DNA from: an uncultured Bacteroidota bacterium
GTDB lineage: Bacteria; Bacteroidota; Bacteroidia; Chitinophagales; Chitinophagaceae
Direction: 5' to 3'
DNA: 44,327 nt
Assembly (NCBI GenBank): GCA_903877645.1
Contig: CAIRES010000032.1
Coordinates: 1-44,327 of the forward strand
The notes under the pieces are model-generated. The model was not told the origin of the DNA and searched no databases. It worked only from the letters and a program-made list of their open reading frames with translations. This document shows, piece by piece, positions 8,622 to 17,709 of this stretch. A program made the translations under genes and the position numbers. Position 1 is the stretch's first letter; each line of letters opens with the position of its first letter.

Positions 8622-9476
8622 CTATCCGATCACCTTCTTATAATACTTCATCAGCCCTTCCATAGGGCTTTTCTCCACCTTGCCTATTTCCAGTTCGTAT
8701 TGTTGGCACAGATTATCCAGCACATCTTTGAATTCATAAGAAATAGAACCCGAGAAGTAAAGAGGTAGATTCCAGGTATGGCGATGCTTCAGTATGCTGG
8801 TATGAAAAAAATCATTGAGGCAATCTTCGATGATATTCTCCACCATGTAGTGGCCCCTGTTCTCTTTCAGCAAGGTCACAAATGATGCCAGGTATCTATT
8901 TGGATTCGGCTGATGGTATAGAGTATTGATGATCTCACGGATGTCAGTGCCAAACTTCATCTCGAAAGCCATGCGCAACTCTGCATCAAATGTACCATAG
9001 GCATAATACTGAAGTATGCGCTTGCCCATATAGTTGCCTCCGCCTTCGTCGCCCGCTATATAGCCCAGCGATGGGCGCTGCTCTTTTATCTTTTTACCAT
9101 CATAATAACAACTGGCGCTGCCTGTTCCCAGGATACATACCACACCTTTTTTATCGCCGCATAACGACCGGGCCGCGGCCACCATATCCCCCTGCACCTC
9201 GACTGTCTTTATCCTAAAATGTTTTTTGAGAATCTCTTCCAGGAAAGCCTGCTTCTCAATATTAGCAGCGCCTGCACCAAAGTAATGCAGCTTATCTGCC
9301 TTATATTCTTTATTATCCCATGGCAGTTCTTTCTTTAGCATTTCCGCTATAGCCTCCTTGTTTTGTAGGTACGGATTGATGCCCGTTGTACTGAACCGTA
9401 CCGGCTTTTTGCCCTTCCGCAAAAGGCACCAGTCTGTCTTGGTTGATCCGCTGTCTGCTACAAGGTAAGATGCCAT
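8622..9476 (-). CDS. BadF/BadG-type N-acetylglucosamine (amino sugar) kinase
   Basis: The 284-residue protein belongs to the BadF/BadG/BcrA/BcrD ATPase family of the actin-like ATPase fold. Motifs are VADSGSTKTDW (6-16, phosphate 1), a probable catalytic Asp D98 in VQGDMVAAARSLCG, LGTGSASCYYDG (116-127, phosphate 2) and GYIAGDEGGGNYMGKRIL (adenosine region). Family members phosphorylate GlcNAc, and clostridial MurK phosphorylates MurNAc and GlcNAc. A role in salvage of cell-wall sugars fits anmK 6 kb away, but the exact substrate cannot be read from the sequence. It is apparently monocistronic and divergent from the lpxR-like gene. Confidence 0.85.
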   Translation of the reverse strand: MASYLVADSGSTKTDWCLLRKGKKPVRFSTTGINPYLQNKEAIAEMLKKELPWDNKEYKADKLHYFGAGAANIEKQAFLEEILKKHFRIKTVEVQGDMVAAARSLCGDKKGVVCILGTGSASCYYDGKKIKEQRPSLGYIAGDEGGGNYMGKRILQYYAYGTFDAELRMAFEMKFGTDIREIINTLYHQPNPNRYLASFVTLLKENRGHYMVENIIEDCLNDFFHTSILKHRHTWNLPLYFSGSISYEFKDVLDNLCQQYELEIGKVEKSPMEGLMKYYKKVIG

Positions 9477-9612
9477 ATACTTATATTAGTAAACAAATAT
9501 GCGTTATTTGTTTTCAATTTCCTAATTACTTGTAAATAAAAAAGAAAAAATAATGGTTCCTTAAGTATACATAGATAAGAACTTTTACGCCAATATACTC
9601 GTATGTTATAGT

Positions 9613-10578
9613 ATGAAACGTACTGTATATTACTGCCTTTTTGCCTGCTTTGCACCCATGCTCATACAGGCACAGGCAATAGATAACACCTTGTCTTATA
9701 AGAACATAAACACTGATAGTTACTTCCGGCTCAACTACGAGAACGACTTCTTCTCTGCTTCAGATATTTACTATACACAGGGCATACATCTCGAATTGGT
9801 AGCGCCTTGGGTTGAAAAATTCCCGTTAAGTAAAATACTCATGCATCCACACTATGGCCATACAAGGTATGGTATTGCACTGGAGCATGATGGCTATACA
9901 CCCACCAGCATCAGCAGCGACCTGGCCCTGATCGGCGACAGGCCCTTTGCAGCCTGCATCTACCTCAAAACATTTGTAATAACGACAGATACCATTAAAA
10001 AGCAGCGCTTCTCCACCTCCATCAGTACAGGCCTCATAGGGCCGGGAGCAGGGGGCAAGGAAATGCAGCAGGGCATCCATATGTGGCTGCACGACACACG
10101 ACCACACGGATGGTCGAACCAGATACAGAATGATGCGATACTCAACTACCAATCCGAGTATGAAAAGCAACTCCTTTCTTATGGTCATGTATTTTCTTTA
10201 GATGCTGATGCTATGGCCCGTATAGGCACACTCAGCGATAAAGCCGCAATTGGCAGCTCCATCCTCATTGGTTATTTCGATTCTCCTTTCAGCTCTGCCA
10301 TCGCAGGCAAAAACAGTTTTCGCATTTTTGCCTACGAGCACCCGGAGTTTGATGTAATAGGATATGACGCTACAATGCAAGGAGGCCTATTCAATACGAC
10401 AAGCCCATACACCATCAGCGCATCAGACATTAGCCGTATCACCTTCCAGAATCGCTTCGGATTTGTCGTCATCTACCATCGTGTATACCTCGAATACTTC
10501 CAGTCCTATGTCAGCAATGAATTCAAAATGGGCAATTATCATGTTTGGGGTGGCATACAGATCGCTTTCGGCATCTAA
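9613..10578 (+). CDS. LpxR-family lipid A deacylase (DUF2219)
   Basis: The 321-residue protein starts with a signal peptide (about 1-20, ending IQAQA) and is predicted to be an outer-membrane beta-barrel. LpxR removes the 3'-acyloxyacyl chain of lipid A at the cell surface. The family's active-site Asn-Asp is visible as N44-D45 in YENDFFSASDIYYTQG. The second hallmark block, GIHMWLHDTRPHGWSNQ, contains the likely catalytic His (H160), and GDRPFAACIYL matches the usual DRPYAGW strand. The neighbour 58 bp downstream is a lipid A-type acyltransferase with its own promoter. Substrate in this organism is inferred from the family. Confidence 0.8.
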   Translation: MKRTVYYCLFACFAPMLIQAQAIDNTLSYKNINTDSYFRLNYENDFFSASDIYYTQGIHLELVAPWVEKFPLSKILMHPHYGHTRYGIALEHDGYTPTSISSDLALIGDRPFAACIYLKTFVITTDTIKKQRFSTSISTGLIGPGAGGKEMQQGIHMWLHDTRPHGWSNQIQNDAILNYQSEYEKQLLSYGHVFSLDADAMARIGTLSDKAAIGSSILIGYFDSPFSSAIAGKNSFRIFAYEHPEFDVIGYDATMQGGLFNTTSPYTISASDISRITFQNRFGFVVIYHRVYLEYFQSYVSNEFKMGNYHVWGGIQIAFGI

Positions 10579-10589
10579 ACGTAGTGACA

Positions 10590-10620
10590 TTTGCACCTTT
10601 GAGTGAAAAGCCTATTTTTG
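10590..10620 (+). promoter_or_regulatory. Promoter of the LpxL-like acyltransferase gene
   Basis: TTTG (10590-10593), 19 bases, TATTTTTG (10613-10620) is a full match to the Bacteroidota -33/-7 consensus. It sits 16 bases before the TTG start at 10637, and supports that start because no ATG is available nearby. Confidence 0.65.
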
Positions 10621-10636
10621 TTCAAAACCCACTCGT

Positions 10637-11527
10637 TTGGAAGCAATTGTATACTACATAGCGCTGCCGTTCATTTATCTGCTTTCATTGCTACCCTTCC
10701 CGGTACTTTACCTGCTTTCCGACTTTGTCTATTTTCTGTTGTATTACTGCATAGGCTATCGCAAAAGAGTAGTGCGGCAAAACCTTCGCAATGCTTTCCC
10801 TGGCAAATCAGAAAAGGAGATCAATGCCATCTGTAAAGGATTCTACCACTACCTGTGCGACTTTTTTCTCGAAACCTTCAAAACCCTTACTATCAGCAAA
10901 AAGACAATGCTGAAGCATTGCTACTTTCATCCGGACGCGCTGGCTCTTTTCGAAAAATTAAAAGCCGAAGGCAAAAGCCTCATCATGGTGATGGGGCACC
11001 AGGGACACTGGGAATGGGCGGGCAATACATTCGGCATCCAGGGACCGCACAAGCTATTCGTACTCTATCATCCGCTGCACAATAAGTATTTTGATGGCCT
11101 GATGCTCAAAATGCGTAGCCGCTTCGGCGCGCATATGATCCCTATGAAAAACACCTTCAGGGAAATGGTAGCCAACAGAAAAACGGTGAACGCCACAACC
11201 TTCATTGCAGACCAGACCCCCATGCCCGAAAGCGCATACTGGACGACATTCCTCAACCAGGACACCCCGGTATATAAAGGCACAGAGCTGATCGCAAAAA
11301 AAATGAACATAGCCGTGCTGTTTGCGAAATCATGGCGGGTAAAACGGGGATATTATGAGCTGCACGCCGAGATACTTACAGAAACTCCGGGCAACCTTCC
11401 TGATGGGCTACTCACCGAAATGCACACTAAAAAACTGGAAGAAGATATCATTGCACAACCGGAGACATGGCTATGGTCGCACAGAAGATGGAAGCATAAA
11501 CGACCTGCTTCCTACACCGGGTTTTAA
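10637..11527 (+). CDS. LpxL/HtrB-type lysophospholipid (lipid A) acyltransferase
   Basis: The 296-residue protein belongs to the LpxL/LpxM acyltransferase family, which adds secondary acyl chains to lipid A or related lipids at the inner membrane. An N-terminal hydrophobic region (about 5-38) anchors it. The catalytic HX4E motif is H121-Q-G-H-W-E126 in MVMGHQGHWEW. The block FIADQTPMPESAYWTTFLNQ and the substrate-side YKGTELIAKKMN are also typical, as is the terminal WLWSHRRWKHKR. The start codon is TTG, supported by the promoter just upstream. The stop is one base from the convergent OmpA gene. It may act together with the LpxR-like gene upstream in lipid A remodelling. Confidence 0.88.
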   Translation: MEAIVYYIALPFIYLLSLLPFPVLYLLSDFVYFLLYYCIGYRKRVVRQNLRNAFPGKSEKEINAICKGFYHYLCDFFLETFKTLTISKKTMLKHCYFHPDALALFEKLKAEGKSLIMVMGHQGHWEWAGNTFGIQGPHKLFVLYHPLHNKYFDGLMLKMRSRFGAHMIPMKNTFREMVANRKTVNATTFIADQTPMPESAYWTTFLNQDTPVYKGTELIAKKMNIAVLFAKSWRVKRGYYELHAEILTETPGNLPDGLLTEMHTKKLEEDIIAQPETWLWSHRRWKHKRPASYTGF

Positions 11528-11528
11528 G

Positions 11529-12413
11529 TCACTTATTTTCCATTACCCTTACTTCTACGCGCCTGTTTCGCTCCGCGTCTTCCTCACTCATTTCTTCTGC
11601 TATTATGGGCCTGCGCTTACCATAGCCTATATATTTAAGCCTTGTTGCATCAATACCCTTGCTCACCAGGTAGCCATAAATAGCCTTTGCCCTGTTAACA
11701 GATAATAAGAGCTCATGTGTATCATTATCCAGGGCATCAGGCTCGTCTTCCTGTATGCAGCATACATGCCCTTCTATGCTTATTTTCAGGCTCGGATTAT
11801 CTTTCATCACTTGGTACAGTTTCTCCAGCGTTTCTGCCGATTCCGGTTTCATCACATGGCTCCCTGCCGGAAAATATACATTCTTCAACAGAAAGGTCGA
11901 ACCCGGTTTCAAATTCTTCACCTCGTCAATGTTGTTAATGTTTACTTTATGCTCAACTACCGGCGCTTGCTTTTGCGGCTTTACAGGGGGTTTGTCGGGT
12001 TGTTTCCTTTTTATCTTGTTGTTCACTACTATGTCCACCCGCCGGTCTGTTGGGTAGCCTTCTTTAGTGGTTATGCCCCTTCGGGCTATCTCGCCTTTAC
12101 CTTCACACAATTTTATATCGTCTGCATTTAGTCCATAAGTAACGAGGTACTTTTTTACATTGGCTGCCCGCTGCATAGACAGGCTTTTATTACGCCCCTC
12201 AGTGCCCAGGAAGTCGGCATACCCTATGATCATCACTTCTGTGCCATTAATGATCTTGTCGTTATAAATTAGCAGGTCTATCTTCTTTTCTGACGCACTT
12301 GTAAGTGTCGGTATACCAAGGTCAAAATATAATTTAAATGTATCCCGCGCATGCTGTCCGAAAGCAGGCAGGAGAAGAAAAGAGAACAATATGGTCAGCA
12401 ATGTTTTCAACAA
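11529..12413 (-). CDS. Protein with two OmpA-like peptidoglycan-binding domains
   Basis: The 294-residue protein has a signal peptide (1-19, ending PAFGQ) and then two OmpA C-terminal-like domains without any beta-barrel. The first spans about 25-130 (IIGYADFLGTEGRNKSLSMQ RAANVKKYL, ending TDRRVDIVV). A Pro/Lys/Gln-rich linker covers about 134-155. The second spans about 163-294 (YFPAGSHVMKPESAETLEKL, SVNRAKAIYGYL, ERNRRVEVRVM). OmpA domains bind the diaminopimelate peptide of peptidoglycan in the periplasm. Two in one short soluble protein suggest a peptidoglycan cross-linker or clamp, which is inference. The start is TTG (12411-12413); no in-frame ATG precedes it. Confidence 0.85.
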   Translation of the reverse strand: MLKTLLTILFSFLLLPAFGQHARDTFKLYFDLGIPTLTSASEKKIDLLIYNDKIINGTEVMIIGYADFLGTEGRNKSLSMQRAANVKKYLVTYGLNADDIKLCEGKGEIARRGITTKEGYPTDRRVDIVVNNKIKRKQPDKPPVKPQKQAPVVEHKVNINNIDEVKNLKPGSTFLLKNVYFPAGSHVMKPESAETLEKLYQVMKDNPSLKISIEGHVCCIQEDEPDALDNDTHELLLSVNRAKAIYGYLVSKGIDATRLKYIGYGKRRPIIAEEMSEEDAERNRRVEVRVMENK

Positions 12414-12594
12414 AACAGGTTAAAATGATTTTAAATAACTACTTCCACACCATCATTTGGCGAATGCAGGTAAAACACACTTTGCGACCTGCATCTTAGG
12501 ATTTTGTATAGTAAAGTTAAAGCTAAACCTAATGAAATCTCAGAAGATATTTACAAATTTGCTAATAATAAATATAATTTGGCGGTTATCTTCT

Positions 12595-14502
12595 CTATTG
12601 CTGGTATTGATTGGCAAGGGTTTCATATTTTATCATCGAGTCTGTTTGCCCCATGGTCTTGTATATGGCACCGAGTATTTGGTAAGCACCCACGAATGAA
12701 GGATCTGTAGCAATGGCGCGGTGTGCGTAATAAATAGCTGAATCATTTACCGCAAGATATTGATAGCACAGGCCCGCATTGGCATAAGACATAGCCGAAT
12801 GTGGATCAATACTGATAGCCATCTCGTTATACCTGATCGCCTGCCGGTAGTCCTTCTTATAAGAGTATACCCGCGCCAAGTTGCGAAGCAGCTTCGCGCT
12901 TTTGTATTGTAATGCCACAGCCCGCTCATAATGGACTATTGCCGAATCATACTCCTTCAATGCTAAATATGCATTCCCGATGTCGGCATGTGCTTTCTTG
13001 TAGTCCGGGTAAATAGCAATGGCCTTTTTCAATAGATCAACAACATCCTTTGCCATATTGCCATATTGCACCATGTCTTTAACATCAAGCATAGACGTTA
13101 ATATGTTATCGCCCAGGTAATAATTAAGCCGGGCATCATCAGGTGCCTTCGCAAGGTCAGTCTTGAACAAAGTATAGTCGTCCACCCAATCACCATTTCT
13201 ATTGATCGTGATCGCCGCATAGATCAACCCTATCGAAATAACACAAATCTGCACTTTGCCATTTTTAAGAACAGACATACCTGTATCTTCCTTTCTCCAA
13301 ATCCATTGCTCTATAAACAAAGCGATGACCAAACAAAATCCTGCCGACGCAAAGAATACAAACCGCTCGGCCATTGTAGAACCTATCAGAAACAAAATGT
13401 TGGAGAACAGGGATATGCTGATGAGGAAAAAAATTATCCCGAAAGCATACGGGTCTTTTTTGTTCTTAAGTAACCTCCGAACGCTAAAAACAATCAGAAA
13501 AACATAAAATAGCAACGAGATCAATACGCCCGCGCCGTTAAAATGCGCACAGGGAATACTATTGTATGAATAATCACAACTGAGCGGATATGGCATAAAT
13601 AGCAGCCGGGCATAATACCCTAATATCAACACGGCAGTAGCCATCCGCGACTCAAAAGTAAGATGCGTGTTCGCCAGCGCATTCTCTATCATGTCGTTAT
13701 CTGCAATATTACCGGCATGATAAGCATTCAAAATACTGAACCGCGCGATAAGAAATATAACGGCAACAAGCACTGCGCAGGCAATAATGTATGCCGACCG
13801 CTTTTTATCTTCATTTCTATAAAAAAAGAAGACAAGCGGTATGATGGCCAGAAAAGTGATCACTGTTTCTTTGGAAAGTAATGCCAGCAGAAAGAACAAG
13901 GAACCTGACAACAACCCTGCTATTTTGCCCAACCTTGCATAGCGCATAAACGCCAGTAGACACAAGCAACCGAAAAAGAAACAAAGCAACTCATCCCTGC
14001 TCTTAATATTTGCTACTACCTCTGTGTGTATCGGATGCAACGCAAACAGCAGTGCGGCGATAAAGGCAACGGCCGTCTTTTTGCCGGCAAAAAGCCTATG
14101 GAGAAACAGGAACAGCACTATAACGCAACCGGCAAACAAAATAATATTGAAAAAATGACCCGACCGCGGATCCTGGCCAAATAACTGGTACTCTATAGCA
14201 AACGTAACCACTGACAATGGTCGGTAGAGGTCATTATCCAGGTGGGCCCATCCATACCTGTAGGGCGTGGCCAATATCTTCGGTATTGCCTGTATGCCGC
14301 TTTTCACCAGCGAATTATCCCTGATCACATTAATGTCATCAAGCACGTAACCGTTATTGTATGTATTTGCATAAACAAGAACGGCAATAAGCCCCAGCAG
14401 AAAAGAAAGCTTCCAATTCATGGTAAACCCGCTTTTCATCTGATCGCCTGTTATCGCCGTTGGGGCTCTTGCCGTTGGGTGCCGGTTCTTTTCCTTAGCC
14501 AT
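12595..14502 (-). CDS. Polytopic GT-C-like membrane protein with C-terminal TPR repeats (TMTC-like)
   Basis: The 635-residue protein has about ten hydrophobic segments between residues 30 and 440, then a soluble TPR region at about 475-630. Early DD residues (YVLDDINVI, D55-D56) and the block LFALHPIHTEVVANIKSRDE resemble the membrane glycosyltransferase (GT-C) and TMTC O-mannosyltransferase architecture. About four TPR units are readable, for example YKKAHADIGNAYLALKEYDS. A polyprenyl-phosphate-sugar dependent protein glycosylation role is an inference. Three start choices exist (M1, M22 and M28); the first is given. It is divergent from the queuosine-precursor transporter. Confidence 0.75.
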   Translation of the reverse strand: MAKEKNRHPTARAPTAITGDQMKSGFTMNWKLSFLLGLIAVLVYANTYNNGYVLDDINVIRDNSLVKSGIQAIPKILATPYRYGWAHLDNDLYRPLSVVTFAIEYQLFGQDPRSGHFFNIILFAGCVIVLFLFLHRLFAGKKTAVAFIAALLFALHPIHTEVVANIKSRDELLCFFFGCLCLLAFMRYARLGKIAGLLSGSLFFLLALLSKETVITFLAIIPLVFFFYRNEDKKRSAYIIACAVLVAVIFLIARFSILNAYHAGNIADNDMIENALANTHLTFESRMATAVLILGYYARLLFMPYPLSCDYSYNSIPCAHFNGAGVLISLLFYVFLIVFSVRRLLKNKKDPYAFGIIFFLISISLFSNILFLIGSTMAERFVFFASAGFCLVIALFIEQWIWRKEDTGMSVLKNGKVQICVISIGLIYAAITINRNGDWVDDYTLFKTDLAKAPDDARLNYYLGDNILTSMLDVKDMVQYGNMAKDVVDLLKKAIAIYPDYKKAHADIGNAYLALKEYDSAIVHYERAVALQYKSAKLLRNLARVYSYKKDYRQAIRYNEMAISIDPHSAMSYANAGLCYQYLAVNDSAIYYAHRAIATDPSFVGAYQILGAIYKTMGQTDSMIKYETLANQYQQ

Positions 14503-14607
14503 TTTGTTTGCGTAAAATAAACTACTTTCTTCAAATATCTATCCTTTATTGAACAATGAAAATTCCTTTTATCTGATCTGCTGCATTATGTGCAAACCTA
14601 TTTATAT

Positions 14608-14615
14608 TACTTTTG
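14608..14615 (+). promoter_or_regulatory. -7 box upstream of the queuosine-precursor transporter
   Basis: TACTTTTG matches TAnnTTTG perfectly and lies 42 bases before the ATG at 14658. No TTTG stands 19 bases upstream. The leader is about 36 nt, which is short for a riboswitch. Confidence 0.4.
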
Positions 14616-14657
14616 GGCAGTCTATCCCATTTATCATTTTATAATAGCCCGAGATAC

Positions 14658-15443
14658 ATGCTACAGAATATACTGAAAGACAAACCAACAAAGGTATTTG
14701 TATTTCTCACTTCCTTCTTCGTGGCCAATGCGCTTATTGCAGAGTGCATTGGCGGCAAGCTATTTTCCCTCGAGAAGGTTTTTAGTTTAGCGCCACATCC
14801 GTTCTCCTTACTAGGCGAGAGCGGACTTACCTTTACACTCACTTGCGGCGTGCTGCTGTGGCCATTAGAATTCATCATGACAGACATTGTCAATGAGTTT
14901 TTCGGGCCAAAGGCGGTACGCAGGATATCCTTTATTGCCATCGGGCTGATCTGTTATGCATTCCTGATGTTCTATTTAGCTATACAAATGCCACCAGACA
15001 CCAACTTCTGGCAGGGCAGCCAAAAGAGCTCAGGAGTGCCGGATATGCAGGCTGCCTTTTCCAATATCTTCGGGCAGGGCATGTGGATCATCGTGGGCAG
15101 CGTCATCGCCTTTCTTGTGAGCCAGCTTGTGGATGTATGGATCTTTCACCGGATCAAGCGGGTAACGGGCGAAAAGCATGTATGGCTGCGCTCCACAGGC
15201 TCTACAATTGCATCACAGCTTGTAGATAGCTTTATTGTGCTCTTCATAGCCTTCAAGATCGGCAAAGGATGGTCTTACCAGCGGGTGCTGGCCATAGGCC
15301 TCGTCAACTATGTGTATAAATTCACCATGGCCGTAGTGCTTACACCCCTTATCTACATCATTGAGCGCGCCATAGCACGTTATCTTGGCGAAGAAGACAC
15401 ACACAGGCTGAAGAATATAGCAATGGGCAAGGAGAGTGAATAG
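14658..15443 (+). CDS. Queuosine precursor transporter (YhhQ/VUT family)
   Basis: The 261-residue membrane protein belongs to the vitamin-uptake-transporter family that includes E. coli YhhQ, which imports preQ0/preQ1 for tRNA queuosine synthesis. About six hydrophobic segments are visible. Family motifs are NEFFGPKAVRRISFIAIGL after the second segment, QLVDVWIFHRIKRVTGEKH, and STIASQLVDSFIVLFIAFKI with the conserved Gln/Asp in the membrane. The frame is open from a TTG at 14613, but the ATG at 14658 (MLQNILKDKPTK) fits the family N-terminus better. A strong hairpin at 15512-15539 follows. Confidence 0.9.
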   Translation: MLQNILKDKPTKVFVFLTSFFVANALIAECIGGKLFSLEKVFSLAPHPFSLLGESGLTFTLTCGVLLWPLEFIMTDIVNEFFGPKAVRRISFIAIGLICYAFLMFYLAIQMPPDTNFWQGSQKSSGVPDMQAAFSNIFGQGMWIIVGSVIAFLVSQLVDVWIFHRIKRVTGEKHVWLRSTGSTIASQLVDSFIVLFIAFKIGKGWSYQRVLAIGLVNYVYKFTMAVVLTPLIYIIERAIARYLGEEDTHRLKNIAMGKESE

Positions 15444-15511
15444 TGGCTTAAATCCCATTGTACAAATTCCAAAACCCAAATCCCATCCGGATAGCGACCT
15501 CATTATACTAA

Positions 15512-15539
15512 CAAACCCTGAAGCTCGCTTCAGGGTTTG
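15512..15539. terminator. Bidirectional terminator hairpin
   Basis: A 12-bp perfect stem (CAAACCCTGAAG, 15512-15523, pairing with 15528-15539) with a CTCG tetraloop lies between the convergent transporter and barrel genes. T-runs on either side are poor, but stem strength and position support a shared terminator. Confidence 0.65.
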
Positions 15540-15567
15540 ACATTTATTATCAGCTAAAATATATTGC

Positions 15568-17676
15568 TTATTCCCCCCTGCCTCTTTTACCTAAGCGATA
15601 ATTGAGCGAGAACTGGAATGAAGGGCTTTTATACAACTGTGTAGATACCGACTTGGCGCCGCCGTCTTTCGCATTATCCCAGAATGACTGTACATCGCGC
15701 AGGTCAAGGGTTACATTAGGTGATACCTTGTATGCTACACCGAACAAATAACCTAAACCAAACCTTGAATTGAAGTCAGAAGTATTCAGCTTAGGTGCAT
15801 TGTCATTAGCCTGTGATGCCGGGATGCTTGTAGCCACCGGCCCTGTAGGCGATGCAATAGTAGCAGCGCCGGTATTGATGGAGAATGAATACACAATGTT
15901 ACCGCCTGCGATAAAGGTAAAGTTACCCTTGCTGTAACGAATGCTGATCGGCATCTCAAGGCTATGCAGGGTAGAGAAACTGTATGAGTTGAGCATCAGC
16001 TGCTTTGTACCGTTATTGAGGTAATTGTAGTAGTTATCATTTACCTGGTAATCGTTATTGATCCTGTGGAAGTATTTGAATTCTGTCATCAGGCCAAGGT
16101 CATCGTTAAAGAACAACTCGCCTGTAAGGCCAAACTGGAAGCCCTTAAAGCTGTTAGGACCAAAGAATGTACCGTTGATACCGGCAGTAAGGCCCGGCGC
16201 AAAACGCATCAGAGATACCTTGGTCTTTACATCATTAAATTCTTCTTTCAGCTTTTCAACAGGCGATACAGAACTGGTATTTTTAGTAGCAGTAGCAGTC
16301 TTAGTTGCTGCTCCAGGGGTATTTGCAGCATTTGCTGCTGCACCGGGTACTACAGGCGCATTATCTGCACCAACAGTATTGCTGATCATATTGCCGAGGT
16401 TTGATTTTTTAGCCACTGCCTCCGGCGAGCTGGCCGCAGGTGCATTCATACCCAGCTCTTCGGTAAGTGTTTCTATAGAGATAGTATCCACATGAAACTC
16501 TGTTGTTCTCTGCTCGGTTTTAATGCTGCGTTGCAACACGATCATCCGCTCAATTGTCCTTTTGCCCTTGCTGTTATTGACCATGCTGTTATTAGGCAGC
16601 TTGGTAGCAGCCATTTTCTGCTCAGCAGTACCGGTATTGTTGCCGGTTGTACCTTGTTTAGCCGAAGGCTTTCCTATGCTATTGCCGGGCATAGTTGCAT
16701 TGCCGGACACTTTTACCGCAGGAGCGCATGTCTTATTTGCCGTAGTAGCAGCAATAGATACAGGAGCATTATTAGCGGTATTGACTGAAGATGAACTACT
16801 GCTTAACGCCATAGTTTTCATATCCACACCTGCACCATTTGCTTTGCTCTTAGGTGTCTTATCAGCAGTGCCTGTGGTAGCTACTGATGATGGCTGAGCG
16901 GTTACCCTATTATTTTTTGCTTCATTCTTTACTGTTACAGCAGTAGTGTTTGCGGCTGTTGCATGTTTTGGCGCAGCAGCATTTTTATTACCGCGGTGCT
17001 GTACATCGGCAGGCACTGCTACTAAGGCTACAGGCTTATCTGCTTTGTTAGTTGCAGTGGCTACTGCGGCAGTAGCGGTGTGCTGTATTTTGCCAGCCAC
17101 ATCATTCGCCGGAGCGGCAGATGTGTTTGTATTCTTTTTGTTGTGAGCTTTTACATTACTTGCTGTAGGTTTACTATCAGTTGCATGACTGATAGTACCG
17201 GTAACAGCAGTTGATTTTGCTGAGTTTGCGTCTTTATTGTTTGTTTTATCGGTAGTTGCTGCTTTTTTATGTTCTGCTTTGCGCACAGGCATTACGTTTG
17301 CGTCACTATTCTTCATAGGAGCATCGTTCACACCGGCGGACGATAATTGATTGTTGGCGGCTACTTCAGCATTTAAGTTCTGTGTGTGTGCCATGCCTGT
17401 AGTACCCACAGTTGCGGCTGAAGCAACAGGAGCATTATTGCCAGTTTCTTTAAATGACGACAGCTCGTAGCCGCCCACGGTGATAAGCCCCAGCAGTACC
17501 AGGACCCCCACCGCACCAAACATGCGATTCCAGAAAAACGGCACAACCTTGCGCTGTGGCATTTCTTCATCCAGCAGTTCCCGCATGTTCAGCCATGCGC
17601 CGGAGGGCTCACGCTCCTCCCTGCCTTCGAGCCGCTGCCTTACCAGGTCATCGACTTTTATGAAATTTTTATCCAT
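15568..17676 (-). CDS. Dual-membrane-spanning anti-sigma-like protein with C-terminal outer-membrane beta-barrel
   Basis: The 702-residue protein has an unusual layout. Residues 1-50 are a charged cytoplasmic segment (VDDLVRQRLEGREEREPSGA), of the type found next to Bacteroidota sigma factors. One inner-membrane helix covers about 52-71. Residues 80-480 are a low-complexity region rich in Ala, Thr, Asn and Lys, long enough to cross the periplasm. Residues about 485-702 are alternating beta strands typical of an outer-membrane barrel (GFQFGLTGELFFNDDLGLMT; FQFSLNYRLGKRG). The gene begins 33 bp after the ECF sigma gene, so it is probably its anti-sigma partner. Proteins of this plan have been described in Bacteroides as dual membrane-spanning anti-sigma factors; assignment here is inference from architecture. 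Confidence 0.8.
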   Translation of the reverse strand: MDKNFIKVDDLVRQRLEGREEREPSGAWLNMRELLDEEMPQRKVVPFFWNRMFGAVGVLVLLGLITVGGYELSSFKETGNNAPVASAATVGTTGMAHTQNLNAEVAANNQLSSAGVNDAPMKNSDANVMPVRKAEHKKAATTDKTNNKDANSAKSTAVTGTISHATDSKPTASNVKAHNKKNTNTSAAPANDVAGKIQHTATAAVATATNKADKPVALVAVPADVQHRGNKNAAAPKHATAANTTAVTVKNEAKNNRVTAQPSSVATTGTADKTPKSKANGAGVDMKTMALSSSSSSVNTANNAPVSIAATTANKTCAPAVKVSGNATMPGNSIGKPSAKQGTTGNNTGTAEQKMAATKLPNNSMVNNSKGKRTIERMIVLQRSIKTEQRTTEFHVDTISIETLTEELGMNAPAASSPEAVAKKSNLGNMISNTVGADNAPVVPGAAANAANTPGAATKTATATKNTSSVSPVEKLKEEFNDVKTKVSLMRFAPGLTAGINGTFFGPNSFKGFQFGLTGELFFNDDLGLMTEFKYFHRINNDYQVNDNYYNYLNNGTKQLMLNSYSFSTLHSLEMPISIRYSKGNFTFIAGGNIVYSFSINTGAATIASPTGPVATSIPASQANDNAPKLNTSDFNSRFGLGYLFGVAYKVSPNVTLDLRDVQSFWDNAKDGGAKSVSTQLYKSPSFQFSLNYRLGKRGRGE

Positions 17677-17709
17677 ATGGATAAGTTTTATTTTTTTACT
17701 AAATGAGTT

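Noticed and set aside
14613-14657. Possible preQ1 riboswitch before the queuosine-precursor transporter
   Set aside because: The leader after the -7 box is only about 40 nt and has no recognisable preQ1-I stem, A-rich tail or pseudoknot.
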